NCBI GenBank assembly: GCA_017398335.1
Contig: JAFQGK010000040.1
Location: forward strand, 1 to 58,880
DNA from: Bacteroidales bacterium
GTDB lineage: Bacteria; Bacteroidota; Bacteroidia; Bacteroidales; UBA932
DNA length: 58,880 nt
Reading direction: 5' to 3'
The notes beneath the pieces were generated by a model. It searched no databases, was not told the origin of the DNA, and worked only from the letters and a program-made list of their open reading frames with translations. This document shows, piece after piece, positions 1 through 8,989 of the stretch. Numbering within the stretch: position 1 is the first letter of the stretch; each line of letters begins with the position of its first letter. The position numbers were made by a program, and so were the translations under genes.

Positions 1-194
1 GGATACTTGATTTCAACAGGAAGAAGACCACTCAGAAAGTGAACCTTTACGAGAAGGTCCAGATTCCTGGCTATCAGGAGGCTATCAGAAAGATCAAACG
101 ATATATGGAAGACGAGGAGAATCTCTCCAAGGCTGCTTCCAAGATCGTTAAATGCAGACACGAAATCGAAGAGGAGGAGCAGAACAATGGTTGA
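1..194 (+). CDS. V-type ATP synthase subunit D, C-terminal part (partial)
   Basis: The reading frame is open from the window edge to TGA at 192-194, giving about 63 residues. They include TTQKVNLYEKVQIPGYQEAI, the conserved C-terminal segment of V/A-ATPase subunit D, the central stalk coiled coil that turns inside the catalytic head. The rest is strongly charged (EDEEN near the middle, EIEEEEQ at the end), as expected for the long C-terminal helix. The stop lies 8 bases inside the subunit I gene, so the two are translationally linked in one operon. The N-terminal part is outside the window. Identification rests on this short segment plus the neighbours (subunits I and K). Confidence 0.85.
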   Translation, partial: ILDFNRKKTTQKVNLYEKVQIPGYQEAIRKIKRYMEDEENLSKAASKIVKCRHEIEEEEQNNG

Positions 195-2037
195 TAAAAT
201 GATGAAATACTCCTTCATTCTCCTTAGCGGGGAGACTGAAGGCTTCCTGACAAAGCTTCAGGAACTCGGCGTCGTTGACATCACACGTTCTGCGAAACCG
301 ATAGACGACTGCTCCGCCAGAATGCTGGACGAGGCCGCAGCAGCCAAGAAGCTGATCGGCAGACTTGAAGGCATTGACTACAGCAAGGATGCCGATAAAG
401 AGGCGATTATGAAAGCCTGTGCATCTGCATCTGTGAAATCTGACCTTGTCAGCGGTGCTCAGGCGTCACTTGCCGAGCTTGCAGAACTCGAAGCGGCCAA
501 AAACGCAGCCGACAAGGAAATCAAGGCAAGACGCCCGTGGGGAGAATTTGAGAAGTCAAGACTGGATGGTCTGACTGAACTTGGATATATTATAAGGTAC
601 TATTCTGTTCCTGCCAAGAAATTCTCAGCAGAATGGGCTGAGTTATATCCTCTGCAGGTAATCTCTGAAGACAAAGCGACCGTATGGTTCGTGACTGTCA
701 GCCGAAAGGACGAGGAATACAGATTCCCTGTTGACAATATTCCAGCACCGGAAGCATCGTACAAAGAAGCTCAGGCAACTTCTGACGAGCTCAAAGCAAA
801 GATCTGCAGTCTGAAGGGACTCCTTCTGAAATATAAGGATGCCATCCCTCAGATTGAAGAGACATACAGGAAAGGTCTCGTCGACCTCGACATTTATCTT
901 GCAAAGTCATCAACAGAATCAGCAGCGGAAAATCTTCTGAGCATAATGGAAGGATTCGCACCTGTTGAGAATGATGCACAGCTGTGCGAGGCATTTGACG
1001 CTCTTGGAGTTCTCTATATCCGCGAGGAGGCAGTTGAAAATGACAATCCTCCTATCAAGTTGAAGAACAACAGGTTCGTTAAGATGTTCGAATCACTTAC
1101 AGGTATGTACGGTATGCCGGATTACGGCGAATACGACCCGACGCCAGTGGTGGCTGTCTTCTTCCTGCTCTTCTTTGCAATGTGTCTCGGAGACGCAGGA
1201 TACGGACTGGTACTGATTCTTGTGGGACTTGCACTAAAGAAAGGATGGGTCAGAATCTCGATGTTTGACGGTATCGGAGGTCTGATTGCGACTCTCGGAG
1301 CGGCTACAACTGTCATCGGAGGTGCGCTAGGAACATTCTTCGGTATGTCCATAATCAATCTTGTACCAGAAGGCAGCGCCCTGCATTCATACTATGAGTT
1401 TGTAGGCAGCGACATCCCTACCCCTATGGGAGAGCTTCCTTTCCAGATGCTGCTCGCCCTCGGAATCGGAGTGTTCCACATATGCCTTGCAATGATCATA
1501 AAGGCAGTAGGTTACACAAAGAGATTCGGATTCAAGGAGAACATCGCGACATGGGGATGGCTCATACTTATTGTCGGCGGACTCATTGTTGCTCTCCTCG
1601 GAGTAGGCAAACTTATTTCTGCAGAGGCAATCAAATGGGCTGTGATAGTGATCGGAGCTGTCTCCGCCCTCGCTATCTACATATTCAACACCCCTGGCAG
1701 GAATCCTCTGATCAATGTAGGAGCAGGACTCTGGGACACCTACAACATGGCTACCGGAATCCTCGGTGACGTTCTCAGCTACATCCGACTCTTCGCACTC
1801 GGACTTGCCGGTGGTATGCTCGGCGCAGCGTTCAACGACCTCGGACTGATGGTACTTGGAGACGGCGGAGTCAACTGGGTATTCTTCATACTAATCCTCC
1901 TTATCGGCCATGTGCTCAACCTCCTGATGTCGTGTCTCGGTGCATTCGTACATCCGCTTCGTCTTAACTTCGTGGAGTACTTCAAGAACTCCGGATATGA
2001 AGGAAAAGGCAAAACATATAAACCATTGACAAAATAA
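187..2037 (+). CDS. ntpI: V-type ATP synthase subunit I (membrane stator subunit a)
   Basis: 616 residues, usual for the bacterial subunit I (600-660). Residues 1 to about 310 form the soluble, helix-rich half that binds the peripheral stalk. From about 320 onward come seven or eight hydrophobic segments, starting with the conserved GDAGYG at 335-340. The helix YIRLFALGLAGG near 533-544 carries the essential arginine (R534), which faces the ring glutamate and completes the ion path. The subunit sits in the inner membrane and couples ion flow to rotation. The ATG overlaps the end of subunit D by 8 bases, and subunit K follows after 23 bases. Whether the coupling ion is H+ or Na+ cannot be read from this subunit. 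Confidence 0.96.
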   Translation: MVDKMMKYSFILLSGETEGFLTKLQELGVVDITRSAKPIDDCSARMLDEAAAAKKLIGRLEGIDYSKDADKEAIMKACASASVKSDLVSGAQASLAELAELEAAKNAADKEIKARRPWGEFEKSRLDGLTELGYIIRYYSVPAKKFSAEWAELYPLQVISEDKATVWFVTVSRKDEEYRFPVDNIPAPEASYKEAQATSDELKAKICSLKGLLLKYKDAIPQIEETYRKGLVDLDIYLAKSSTESAAENLLSIMEGFAPVENDAQLCEAFDALGVLYIREEAVENDNPPIKLKNNRFVKMFESLTGMYGMPDYGEYDPTPVVAVFFLLFFAMCLGDAGYGLVLILVGLALKKGWVRISMFDGIGGLIATLGAATTVIGGALGTFFGMSIINLVPEGSALHSYYEFVGSDIPTPMGELPFQMLLALGIGVFHICLAMIIKAVGYTKRFGFKENIATWGWLILIVGGLIVALLGVGKLISAEAIKWAVIVIGAVSALAIYIFNTPGRNPLINVGAGLWDTYNMATGILGDVLSYIRLFALGLAGGMLGAAFNDLGLMVLGDGGVNWVFFILILLIGHVLNLLMSCLGAFVHPLRLNFVEYFKNSGYEGKGKTYKPLTK

Positions 2038-2048
2038 TTAACAAATAA

Positions 2049-2483
<435 letters not shown>

Positions 2484-2504
2484 TAATAAGTATCAAGACC
2501 ATAC

Positions 2505-2546
2505 AAGAATGGCTATCCTTTGATTACCAGAAGGATAGCCATTCTT
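2505..2546 (+). terminator. Hairpin terminator after the V-ATPase operon
   Basis: A perfect 16-bp inverted repeat: arms 2505-2520 and 2531-2546, with a 10-base loop. It lies between subunit K and the convergent HprK-like gene, so it may serve both directions. The run of T after either arm is weak (TATATAAAT on the plus side), so termination strength is uncertain. Confidence 0.75.
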
Positions 2547-2586
2547 ATATAAATGCACTTAGAGCCTTGAGAATGATATCAGGAAA

Positions 2587-3489
2587 TTACAGAACAGCCT
2601 CGAAAGAAGTACGGGCGGCGTCTGCATCAGGAAGACACTCGAGATGCCATCCAGGCACTTTAGAGATAACCTTCTCGATAGTTTTATGCAATGCATCAAC
2701 AGATGCAGAATCCCATCTCATACATGAACATGAAGGCATCAGGGATGCATATGCCTGCAGTGGCGACTGGCGTACAATACGATTATATGGAGCCTGCGAC
2801 AGGCGTACAACAGCCTTCAGAGGCACACGTTCATTCTTATAGCAAGGCGTCTTTCCGCTCCACGGAGACCCATAGACGTAAACCTCGCCATCGTGGACAC
2901 GGATTACAGGATTGTCATCATTAAGAAGTTCAGAACCTGAGATATTTTCGAGCCACAGACGGGCATGAGTACTCTTTCCTGTTCCGCTCCTTCCAAGGAA
3001 CATATATCCCTTGCCGTCGTTCTTAACAAGAGATGCATGTACAAGGAGAGTATCATAGACTGAAGTAGAGAAGGCATACAGAAGCATCATGGCATTGCTG
3101 AGAGCAAAGGCAATCAGACTCTCCGCTGCGGACGAAGGAACATAAACTACTGAATTCCTGAAATCCGACGATGCATGCAGGATGCAGTCAGGATGGGATC
3201 TGGAATATGAAAAAGCGAAGAACCAGGGATACATCCCCTCTTTGCTCTCATTCCTGTCGAACAGCCAGAAATACGGCGGCTCATCATTGAATATATCCTT
3301 TACCTGTCCACATACCATTTCCTGCAGATTGTCACACAATGATACACGTAACTTAATCAGAGGTTCGGCATCAGAATCATCGGACGCGAAGGGAGCATAA
3401 GATGAGAGATAGATTTCACCGGCAAATCCATCGGGGAGTTCGATCAGAAATGTATGACCTGCTACTGTATATTTATATGATTTTTCCAT
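2587..3489 (-). CDS. HprK/PEPCK-fold kinase-like protein
   Basis: 300 residues. The C-terminal half has the HPr-kinase type nucleotide fold: Walker A GRSGTGKST at 166-174, then LLNDDNPVI at 188-196, then GSPWSGK at 207-213. The last two are the acidic and basic loops that hold Mg-ATP in HprK-like kinases. The N-terminal 140 residues are not recognised and replace the usual HprK sensor domain. HprK-like kinases of this sort occur beside RiPP precursor genes, where they phosphorylate peptide termini, and in many Bacteroidetes loci of unknown role. Here the partner is a divergent S26-type peptidase; no PqqD-like or precursor gene is visible. The biochemical role is therefore open. A TATCTTTG box lies only 8 bases before the start codon. 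Confidence 0.7.
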   Translation of the reverse strand: MEKSYKYTVAGHTFLIELPDGFAGEIYLSSYAPFASDDSDAEPLIKLRVSLCDNLQEMVCGQVKDIFNDEPPYFWLFDRNESKEGMYPWFFAFSYSRSHPDCILHASSDFRNSVVYVPSSAAESLIAFALSNAMMLLYAFSTSVYDTLLVHASLVKNDGKGYMFLGRSGTGKSTHARLWLENISGSELLNDDNPVIRVHDGEVYVYGSPWSGKTPCYKNERVPLKAVVRLSQAPYNRIVRQSPLQAYASLMPSCSCMRWDSASVDALHKTIEKVISKVPGWHLECLPDADAARTSFEAVL

Positions 3490-3497
3490 AAAACTCT

Positions 3498-3505
3498 CAA
3501 AGATA
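3498..3505 (-). promoter_or_regulatory. -7 box for the HprK-like gene
   Basis: TATCTTTG on the minus strand, a full match to the Bacteroidetes TAnnTTTG box. The start codon begins at 3489, so the transcript should have almost no 5' leader. No clear TTTG -33 element is seen. Confidence 0.55.
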
Positions 3506-3519
3506 GTGAAATTTATCAG

Positions 3520-3527
3520 TATTTTTG
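3520..3527 (+). promoter_or_regulatory. -7 box for the S26-type peptidase
   Basis: TATTTTTG on the plus strand, 27 bases before the ATG at 3555. With the minus-strand box at 3498-3505 it makes a back-to-back promoter region inside a 65-base gap. Confidence 0.5.
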
Positions 3528-3554
3528 CATGGCCTTTTGACTGACATATAAGAA

Positions 3555-4025
3555 ATGGAAACAGGGAAAAGAATAATTATAAACAAAGAAGTGATGATGG
3601 ATGAAATCAGGAAATTGATTTCAGAAGGAAAAATCGTCAGCATCACAGCCAAAGGTCATAGTATGAACCCTTTCATCAGGCACCTGCGAGACCAGATTGC
3701 AATAGGTCCCTGGGAGGACAGCCAGCTGAAGAAAGGAACTGCAGTTCTGGCCCTGACATCATCAGGAAGCTATGTATTTCACAGGATTATAAAAAGAGAT
3801 GGAGACATTCTTACGCTAGCCGGTGACGGAAATATATACCAGACTGAGACAACCACGACAAAGGATGTTATCGGAATACTATACAGCGTAATTCGTAAAG
3901 GCCGTATATATTCTTCCGAAGGCTTTATGTGGAAAGCGTACTCGCAACTCTGGATGCTGCTGAGACCTGTCAGACGTTATCCTCTTGGACTTTGGCGCAG
4001 GCTGAATCCTCAAGAGCCTCTTTAG
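3555..4025 (+). CDS. S24/S26-family peptidase-like protein (signal peptidase fold)
   Basis: 156 residues. It carries the serine motif GHSMNPFI (S36) and, 40 residues later, VFHRIIKRDGD (H76), then AGDGN (89-93). This is the pattern of the Sec11/archaeal type of signal peptidase, where histidine takes the place of the general-base lysine. There is no N-terminal membrane anchor; the only moderately hydrophobic stretch is near the C-terminus (about 125-150). Proteins of this kind sit beside HprK-like kinases in Bacteroidetes, and that pairing is seen here in divergent form. The substrate is unknown; processing of a peptide modified by the kinase is only a guess. The 3' end overlaps the convergent small gene at 3970-4146 by 56 bases. 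Confidence 0.68.
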   Translation: METGKRIIINKEVMMDEIRKLISEGKIVSITAKGHSMNPFIRHLRDQIAIGPWEDSQLKKGTAVLALTSSGSYVFHRIIKRDGDILTLAGDGNIYQTETTTTKDVIGILYSVIRKGRIYSSEGFMWKAYSQLWMLLRPVRRYPLGLWRRLNPQEPL

Positions 4026-4146
4026 CCTCCAGCTTCTTTCTGTAGGCATCCATCCTCTTTTTCCAGGCGACTTGCCTTAGCCGCTGCTCCTTCGCCTTTC
4101 TTGCCTGAAGATCCTCGTATTTCTTCTCGAGATAATTGTCTGCCAT
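3970..4146 (-). CDS. Small Lys/Arg-rich protein of unknown function
   Basis: 58 residues from the ATG at 4146, beginning MADNYLEKKYEDLQARKAKE. It is strongly charged, probably one long helix or coiled coil, with no signal peptide or membrane segment. The start is chosen because the A of its ATG is the last base of the manC stop (TAATG), a classic coupling; the longer upstream frame would lie inside manC. It is thus the last gene of the polysaccharide operon. It overlaps the end of the peptidase gene on the other strand by 56 bases. I do not recognise a family and cannot assign a function. Confidence 0.6.
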   Translation of the reverse strand: MADNYLEKKYEDLQARKAKEQRLRQVAWKKRMDAYRKKLEAKEALEDSACAKVQEDNV

Positions 4147-5219
4147 TATTTCACAAAATCCTTTATCCTTTGCTCCTCGCTTAACCTGCATATCAGAAGC
4201 CTGCCATCACGTTCTACGACGATACTATCCTCAAGTCCTTGAAGAACAACACTTTTCGCACACGGAGCATGAACTATACAACCTCTGCAGTCATTAAGAT
4301 GCACATTCTCTCCGACAACGGCATTGCCATTCCCGTCATGGCTCAGAAGAGTCCATAGGGATCCCCAAGTGCCGACATCACTCCATCCGAAATTACCGGG
4401 GATAGTATAAATGAAATCCGCCTTCTCCATCACAGCATAATCAATGGAGATCTTTTCACATGTCGGAAATATGTCGGACACCACTTTTTCTTCTCTTTCC
4501 GTATAGAACGAAGCTGACATACGGTCCATCTTTTCAGCAAGATCAGGAGTGAATGCGCGCAGAGAATCGACTATCGTATCTACATTCCATACGAAGATTC
4601 CTGCATTCCAAAGGTAATTACCTGCTGCAAGATATTCCTTGGCCACATTCAGGGCCGGCTTTTCACGGAATGATTCGACCTTGTGGATTACTGTTTCATC
4701 TTCATCTGATGAATCTTCCGAACCGATCGGCGCGCCTGCCGCAATATATCCATATCCTGTCTCCGGACGGGTCGGGCGAATACCAACAGTGACGATCCTG
4801 CGGCCACCGGATGTAAATTCCAAAGCTTTGGAGATAATATTTCTGAATACATCCGTTTCCTCAACAAGAGCATCTGCAGGGGTCACCACCACATTTGCAG
4901 AGGGGTCCTTCATACGTATCTTCCAGCACGCATATGCTATGCATGGAGCTGTATTCCTCATAGCCGGCTCAGCAAGGATATTTTCAGACGGGAGCTGGGG
5001 TATCTGGGTACGTACGATATCCACATAATCAGCACTTGTCACGACCCACATATTTTCAATCGGACATAACGGTGCGAATCTGTCCACTGTCATCTGAATC
5101 ATAGACATTCCCCTTCCCAGCACATCAACGAACTGCTTCGGATATTCAGGTGTACTCATCGGCCAGAAACGGCTTCCTACACCGCCGGCCATTATTACTA
5201 TATGGGTATTATCTTTCAT
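4146..5219 (-). CDS. manC: Mannose-1-phosphate guanylyltransferase
   Basis: 357 residues. It makes GDP-mannose from mannose 1-phosphate and GTP, a donor for polysaccharide synthesis. The nucleotide-binding signature GGVGSRFWP is at 12-20, followed by YPKQF (27-31); further on are the sugar-binding stretches ETGYGYI and GNYLWNAGIFVW. The length matches the short, single-domain ManC without a phosphomannose isomerase domain, so isomerase and mutase must come from elsewhere. It starts 11 bases inside the end of the preceding aminotransferase and is coupled by TAATG to the small gene after it. It belongs to the polysaccharide operon. Confidence 0.93.
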   Translation of the reverse strand: MKDNTHIVIMAGGVGSRFWPMSTPEYPKQFVDVLGRGMSMIQMTVDRFAPLCPIENMWVVTSADYVDIVRTQIPQLPSENILAEPAMRNTAPCIAYACWKIRMKDPSANVVVTPADALVEETDVFRNIISKALEFTSGGRRIVTVGIRPTRPETGYGYIAAGAPIGSEDSSDEDETVIHKVESFREKPALNVAKEYLAAGNYLWNAGIFVWNVDTIVDSLRAFTPDLAEKMDRMSASFYTEREEKVVSDIFPTCEKISIDYAVMEKADFIYTIPGNFGWSDVGTWGSLWTLLSHDGNGNAVVGENVHLNDCRGCIVHAPCAKSVVLQGLEDSIVVERDGRLLICRLSEEQRIKDFVK

Positions 5220-6405
5220 TGTTATATGCCTCCAAAGCCTTTTCCAAAATAGACACCGAACGTTTAAGATCTTCTATATTAAGGGCATATGCTATGCGCA
5301 CTTCATCCCTACCCATTCCCGGAGTAGCATAAAAGCCGTTTCCCGGAGCCATCATGATTGTCTCTCCTTCATAATCGAAATCCGTCAGACACCATTCACA
5401 GAATTTTTCCGCATCATCCACAGGAAGACGCACCATCGTATAGAAAGCACCCATCGGAATAGGAGAATATACTCCAGGTATCTTGTTCAAGCCGTCAATC
5501 AGGCATTTACGTCTCTCCACATACTGTTCATAGACATCAGCAGAATACTCTTCCGTACCTTCGATTGATGCTTCAGCCACAATCTGGCCAAGAAGAGGAG
5601 GGCTGAGGCGGGCCTGGCAGAATTTCATGACCGCCTTACGGACTTCCTTGTTCTTGGTGACAAGCGCTCCTATCCTGATGCCACACTCAGAATACCTCTT
5701 GGAAACAGAATCAATCAGCACGACATTCTCTTCAATGCCGTCCAGATGGCATGCCGAAATATATGGTGAACCTGTATAGATGAACTCCCTGTACACCTCG
5801 TCAGAGAAGAGATAAAGATCGTATTTCTTGACAAGATCACGTATCCTGTTCATTTCTTTGCGCGAATACAGATAGCCGGTCGGATTGTTCGGATTGCAGA
5901 TCAGAATTGCCTTTGTGCGCTCTGTGATCAGTTCCTCGAACTTCTCCATTGGAGGAAGTGCGAAACCGGTCTCGATCGAAGAAGGAACAGTCTTGATTAC
6001 AGCACCTGCAGACACCGCAAAAGCCATATAATTGGCATATGCAGGCTCAGGGATGATAATCTCATCCCCCGGATTCAGGCAGGACAGGAAGGCAAAAAGA
6101 ACGGCCTCTGAACCACCTGAAGTAACAATTATATCATCTGGAGAGAGCTCGATCCTATATTTTGAATAATACTCGGCCAATTTCTTTCTCAGACTCAGGA
6201 AGCCCTGGCTCGGGCTGTATTCCAAAACCTTGCGGTCTACTCTGCGCACTGCATCCAGAGCTGACTCCGGAGTAGGGAGATCAGGCTGTCCGATATTCAG
6301 ATGATATACTTTTATGCCACGTGCCTTTGCATTATTGGCAAGTGGGGTCAGTTTTCGTATAGGTGACGACGGTATGTCTATACCGCGCTGTGAAATTACA
6401 GGCAT
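5209..6405 (-). CDS. Class I/II pyridoxal-phosphate aminotransferase (aspartate-type)
   Basis: 398 residues of fold-type I aminotransferase. YHLNIGQPDLPTP opens the substrate pocket (34-46), NPNNPTG is at 171-177, the cofactor-contacting SDEVYREF starts at 201, and the Schiff-base lysine is K236 in SVSKRYS. This is the aspartate/aromatic class, quite unlike the sugar (DegT) aminotransferase at 8990. It lies 2 bases after ugd and overlaps manC by 11 bases, so it is co-transcribed with sugar-nucleotide genes. Its substrate is not evident; it may feed an amino-acid decoration of the glycan or simply be a metabolic gene held in the operon. Confidence 0.88.
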   Translation of the reverse strand: MPVISQRGIDIPSSPIRKLTPLANNAKARGIKVYHLNIGQPDLPTPESALDAVRRVDRKVLEYSPSQGFLSLRKKLAEYYSKYRIELSPDDIIVTSGGSEAVLFAFLSCLNPGDEIIIPEPAYANYMAFAVSAGAVIKTVPSSIETGFALPPMEKFEELITERTKAILICNPNNPTGYLYSRKEMNRIRDLVKKYDLYLFSDEVYREFIYTGSPYISACHLDGIEENVVLIDSVSKRYSECGIRIGALVTKNKEVRKAVMKFCQARLSPPLLGQIVAEASIEGTEEYSADVYEQYVERRKCLIDGLNKIPGVYSPIPMGAFYTMVRLPVDDAEKFCEWCLTDFDYEGETIMMAPGNGFYATPGMGRDEVRIAYALNIEDLKRSVSILEKALEAYNNER

Positions 6406-6407
6406 GA

Positions 6408-7646
6408 TCAGTCTCTTTTAAAAATATCTCTTGTATAGACCTTGTCTCTGACATCATCAAGAGCGGAATCATAGCGGTTCGCAATCACAGCATCACTCAT
6501 TGCCTTGAATTCTGCCAGATCATTGACCACCTTGCTGCCAAAGAATGTCGAACCGTTTTCAAGGGTCGGCTCATAAACTATGACTGTGGCTCCCTTGGCC
6601 TTGATCCTCTTCATCACTCCCTGGATGGAACTCTGGCGGAAATTATCGGAATTGCTCTTCATTGTCAGACGATATACACCGATGACACATGGTTTCTCCT
6701 GTGATGCATCATAATGATAACCCTCTGAATATGAATAATATCCAGCTTTCTTCAGAACTCTGTCCGCTATGAAATCCTTTCTGGTGCGGTTACTCTCCAC
6801 GATAGCTCGCATGATTTCCTGAGGGACATCGGCATAATTTGCAAGAAGCTGTTTCGAGTCCTTCGGAAGGCAATATCCGCCATAACCGAATGAAGGATTA
6901 TTATATGTGTCCCCTATTCGCGGATCCAGACAGACGCCCTTGATTATTGCCTGAGTATCAAGTCCTTTCATCTCGGCATATGTGTCAAGTTCATTGAAAT
7001 AGGATACGCGCAGAGCAAGATATGTATTTGCGAAAAGCTTTACTGCCTCTGCCTCTGTAAATCCCATGATCAGCGTCTCTACGTCCTTCTTCAAGGATGC
7101 TTCCTTGAGAAGGTCCGCGAAGGTCTCTGCCGCCCTGACAAGCCGGGGATCTCCAGGATCTGTACCGACTATGATCCTTGAAGGATAGAGATTGTCATAC
7201 AAAGCCTTTGATTCGCGAAGGAACTCAGGCGCAAACAGAAGGTTGGAAGTATTATATTTCTCTCTTGCACCTACTGTGAATCCCACCGGAACGGTAGACT
7301 TCACAACCATGACTGCTGAAGGGTTTACCCGCATTACAAGCCGGATGACAGTTTCGACAGCAGATGTATCGAAGAAATTCTTCTGAGGATCATAGTTTGT
7401 CGGAGCCGCAATTATCACATAGTCGGCATCCCTGTAGGCAGACTCCGCATCCAAAGTAGCCTTCAGGTCAAGCTGCTTTTCCGCAAAGAATTTCTCGATG
7501 TAATCATCCTGGATCGGGGACTGACGTCTGTTGACCATCTCTACCTTTTCCGGCATCACATCCACGGCCGTCACACTATGTTTCTGCGACAGAAGGGTAG
7601 CCATCGACATACCCACATATCCCATTCCTGCAACTGCAATCTTCAT
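6408..7646 (-). CDS. ugd: UDP-glucose 6-dehydrogenase
   Basis: 412 residues. It oxidises UDP-glucose to UDP-glucuronate with two NAD+. The N-terminal Rossmann domain has GMGYVG at 7-12; STVPVG (117-122) and EFLRESKAL (141-149) line the active site; the catalytic cysteine is C259 in [11 protein letters not shown]. All three domains are present. Gene context (manC, acetyltransferase, sugar transferase) fits supply of an acidic sugar for the exported glycan. It follows a 101-base gap with its own TAnnTTTG box, so it may be made from an internal promoter as well as from the main one. UDP-ManNAc dehydrogenase is a less likely alternative. Confidence 0.9.
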   Translation of the reverse strand: MKIAVAGMGYVGMSMATLLSQKHSVTAVDVMPEKVEMVNRRQSPIQDDYIEKFFAEKQLDLKATLDAESAYRDADYVIIAAPTNYDPQKNFFDTSAVETVIRLVMRVNPSAVMVVKSTVPVGFTVGAREKYNTSNLLFAPEFLRESKALYDNLYPSRIIVGTDPGDPRLVRAAETFADLLKEASLKKDVETLIMGFTEAEAVKLFANTYLALRVSYFNELDTYAEMKGLDTQAIIKGVCLDPRIGDTYNNPSFGYGGYCLPKDSKQLLANYADVPQEIMRAIVESNRTRKDFIADRVLKKAGYYSYSEGYHYDASQEKPCVIGVYRLTMKSNSDNFRQSSIQGVMKRIKAKGATVIVYEPTLENGSTFFGSKVVNDLAEFKAMSDAVIANRYDSALDDVRDKVYTRDIFKRD

Positions 7647-7695
7647 AACTTATTTCCTTTCTATGTATTTATCAGCCTCCGCACAAATCTGAGTA

Positions 7696-7703
7696 CAAAT
7701 TTA
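7696..7703 (-). promoter_or_regulatory. Possible internal promoter before ugd
   Basis: TAAATTTG on the minus strand in the only sizeable gap (101 bases) of the polysaccharide operon. A TTTG lies 23 bases upstream (7727-7730), a little far for a -33 element. It may give separate expression of ugd, the aminotransferase and manC. Confidence 0.4.
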
Positions 7704-7747
7704 GGATTTTTTCGCCATATGCTCACCAAATACCCTCGATTTGATGA

Positions 7748-8338
7748 TTATTTGCTCCTTGCAGGTACACCGACAGCGGTCACACCTCCCTCAATATCAT
7801 TCACTACTGCCGCACCTGCTCCTATGACAGTCCAACTGCCAATTTTTAAGCACGGTATGGCACAGGATCCGGCCCCCATCAGCACACCTTCATCTAAATG
7901 AACCTGTCCGCATAGAGCCGCATGCGGAGCCACATGGCAGAAATCTCCCACAACGCAATCATGGTCCACACTTGCTCCAGTATTGATTATGCAATGCTTA
8001 CCTATTACTGCATCTGCATTTATCACAGCTCCAGCCATCACGACAGTTCCCTCACCTATTACTGCCGATGGAGAGACTACAGCAGATGGATGGACAGCTA
8101 TACCAAACCGTATTCCGGGATTTTCATTCCGCAGACGTTCAACTATCTTCTGGCGGGTCTTATTTGCCCCTACACTGACCAGCATAGGGGTCAGACCGGC
8201 TGATTCATGCATAACAGTACATCCGGCACATTCAGTGACATTCAGATCGTCATCAATAAAAGCCTGTACCTCAATACCTGAAGCATTAAGGATTTCTTTG
8301 ATCACCTTTCCGTGACCGCTCGCTCCAAATAAATACAT
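7748..8338 (-). CDS. PglD-like sugar O/N-acetyltransferase (left-handed beta helix)
   Basis: 196 residues from MYLFGASGHGKV. This start is taken because its ATG follows the stop of the preceding gene by one base; a longer frame would overlap that gene. The N-terminal half is the Rossmann-like UDP-sugar site with GASGHGK. The C-terminal half is a run of hexapeptide repeats (SAVIGEGT and VVGDFCHV types). The general-base histidine is H126 in VDHDCV, matching the catalytic His of PglD/NeuD-type acetyltransferases. With the adjacent PglC-like and PglE-like genes it reproduces the trio that makes and loads UDP-diacetylbacillosamine. A serine or sialate O-acetyltransferase role remains possible. 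Confidence 0.8.
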   Translation of the reverse strand: MYLFGASGHGKVIKEILNASGIEVQAFIDDDLNVTECAGCTVMHESAGLTPMLVSVGANKTRQKIVERLRNENPGIRFGIAVHPSAVVSPSAVIGEGTVVMAGAVINADAVIGKHCIINTGASVDHDCVVGDFCHVAPHAALCGQVHLDEGVLMGAGSCAIPCLKIGSWTVIGAGAAVVNDIEGGVTAVGVPARSK

Positions 8339-8339
8339 A

Positions 8340-8981
8340 TCAATTAGTTCCGTCAAAATAATCCATAGTTGCAGACTGTCCCGTGGTTGTATTGATATCT
8401 TCACGGAACAAGACCTTCCTGATTGTCAGGAAAAAGACTTTCAGATCCATCATAAGACCGATATTCCTGACATAATGAATATCATATTCAAACTTTTTCT
8501 CCCACGAGATATTATTTCGGCCATTGACCTGAGCCCATCCGCTCATTCCCGGCACCACATCGTGTCGATGACGCTGCACATCATTATATAAAGGCAGATA
8601 CTGGACCAGAAGAGGACGCGGGCCGATGAATGCCATATCTCCTTTAAGAATATTGATAAGCTGCGGCAGTTCATCAATCGATGTAGAACGTATGAACTTT
8701 CCTACCCTGGTCAGACGGTCTGCATCAGGCAGAAGATTGCCATCAGCATCCCTTTCATCTGTCATAGTCTTGAATTTGATGAGCCTGAATATCTTTCCAT
8801 CCTTACCGGGGCGGTCCTGAGTAAAGAATATGCCTTTCATACCATTTTTGTTCGCAAAATACAGTAAGACACCCGTAGTTATGAAAACCGGCGAAAGCAG
8901 AATCAATGCAGACAAGGCACCTAGGAAACCGACCGGTCGCTTGACGAACGCGATGTAGATTTTCTGAGAATTTCCTAACAT
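8340..8981 (-). CDS. PglC-like initiating phosphoglycosyl transferase (monotopic)
   Basis: 213 residues. It transfers a sugar 1-phosphate from a UDP-sugar to undecaprenyl phosphate, starting the repeat unit on the inner membrane. One re-entrant hydrophobic helix (about 17-41) is followed by RPGKDGKIFRLIKFKTM; then come SIDELPQLINI with the catalytic pair D103-E104, and IGPRPLL (119-125). The length matches the small PglC type; the long PglB/WbaP forms have extra helices. It lies 8 bases after the PglE-like gene and 1 base before the PglD-like gene. This suggests that its substrate is UDP-diNAcBac or a related amino sugar, but this is inferred from context. Confidence 0.9.
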   Translation of the reverse strand: MLGNSQKIYIAFVKRPVGFLGALSALILLSPVFITTGVLLYFANKNGMKGIFFTQDRPGKDGKIFRLIKFKTMTDERDADGNLLPDADRLTRVGKFIRSTSIDELPQLINILKGDMAFIGPRPLLVQYLPLYNDVQRHRHDVVPGMSGWAQVNGRNNISWEKKFEYDIHYVRNIGLMMDLKVFFLTIRKVLFREDINTTTGQSATMDYFDGTN

Positions 8982-8989
8982 TTCAATGA

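Noticed and set aside
2547-4146. PqqD-like or RiPP precursor gene next to the kinase and peptidase
   Set aside because: All stretches between the genes were read in six frames; none holds a suitable short frame.
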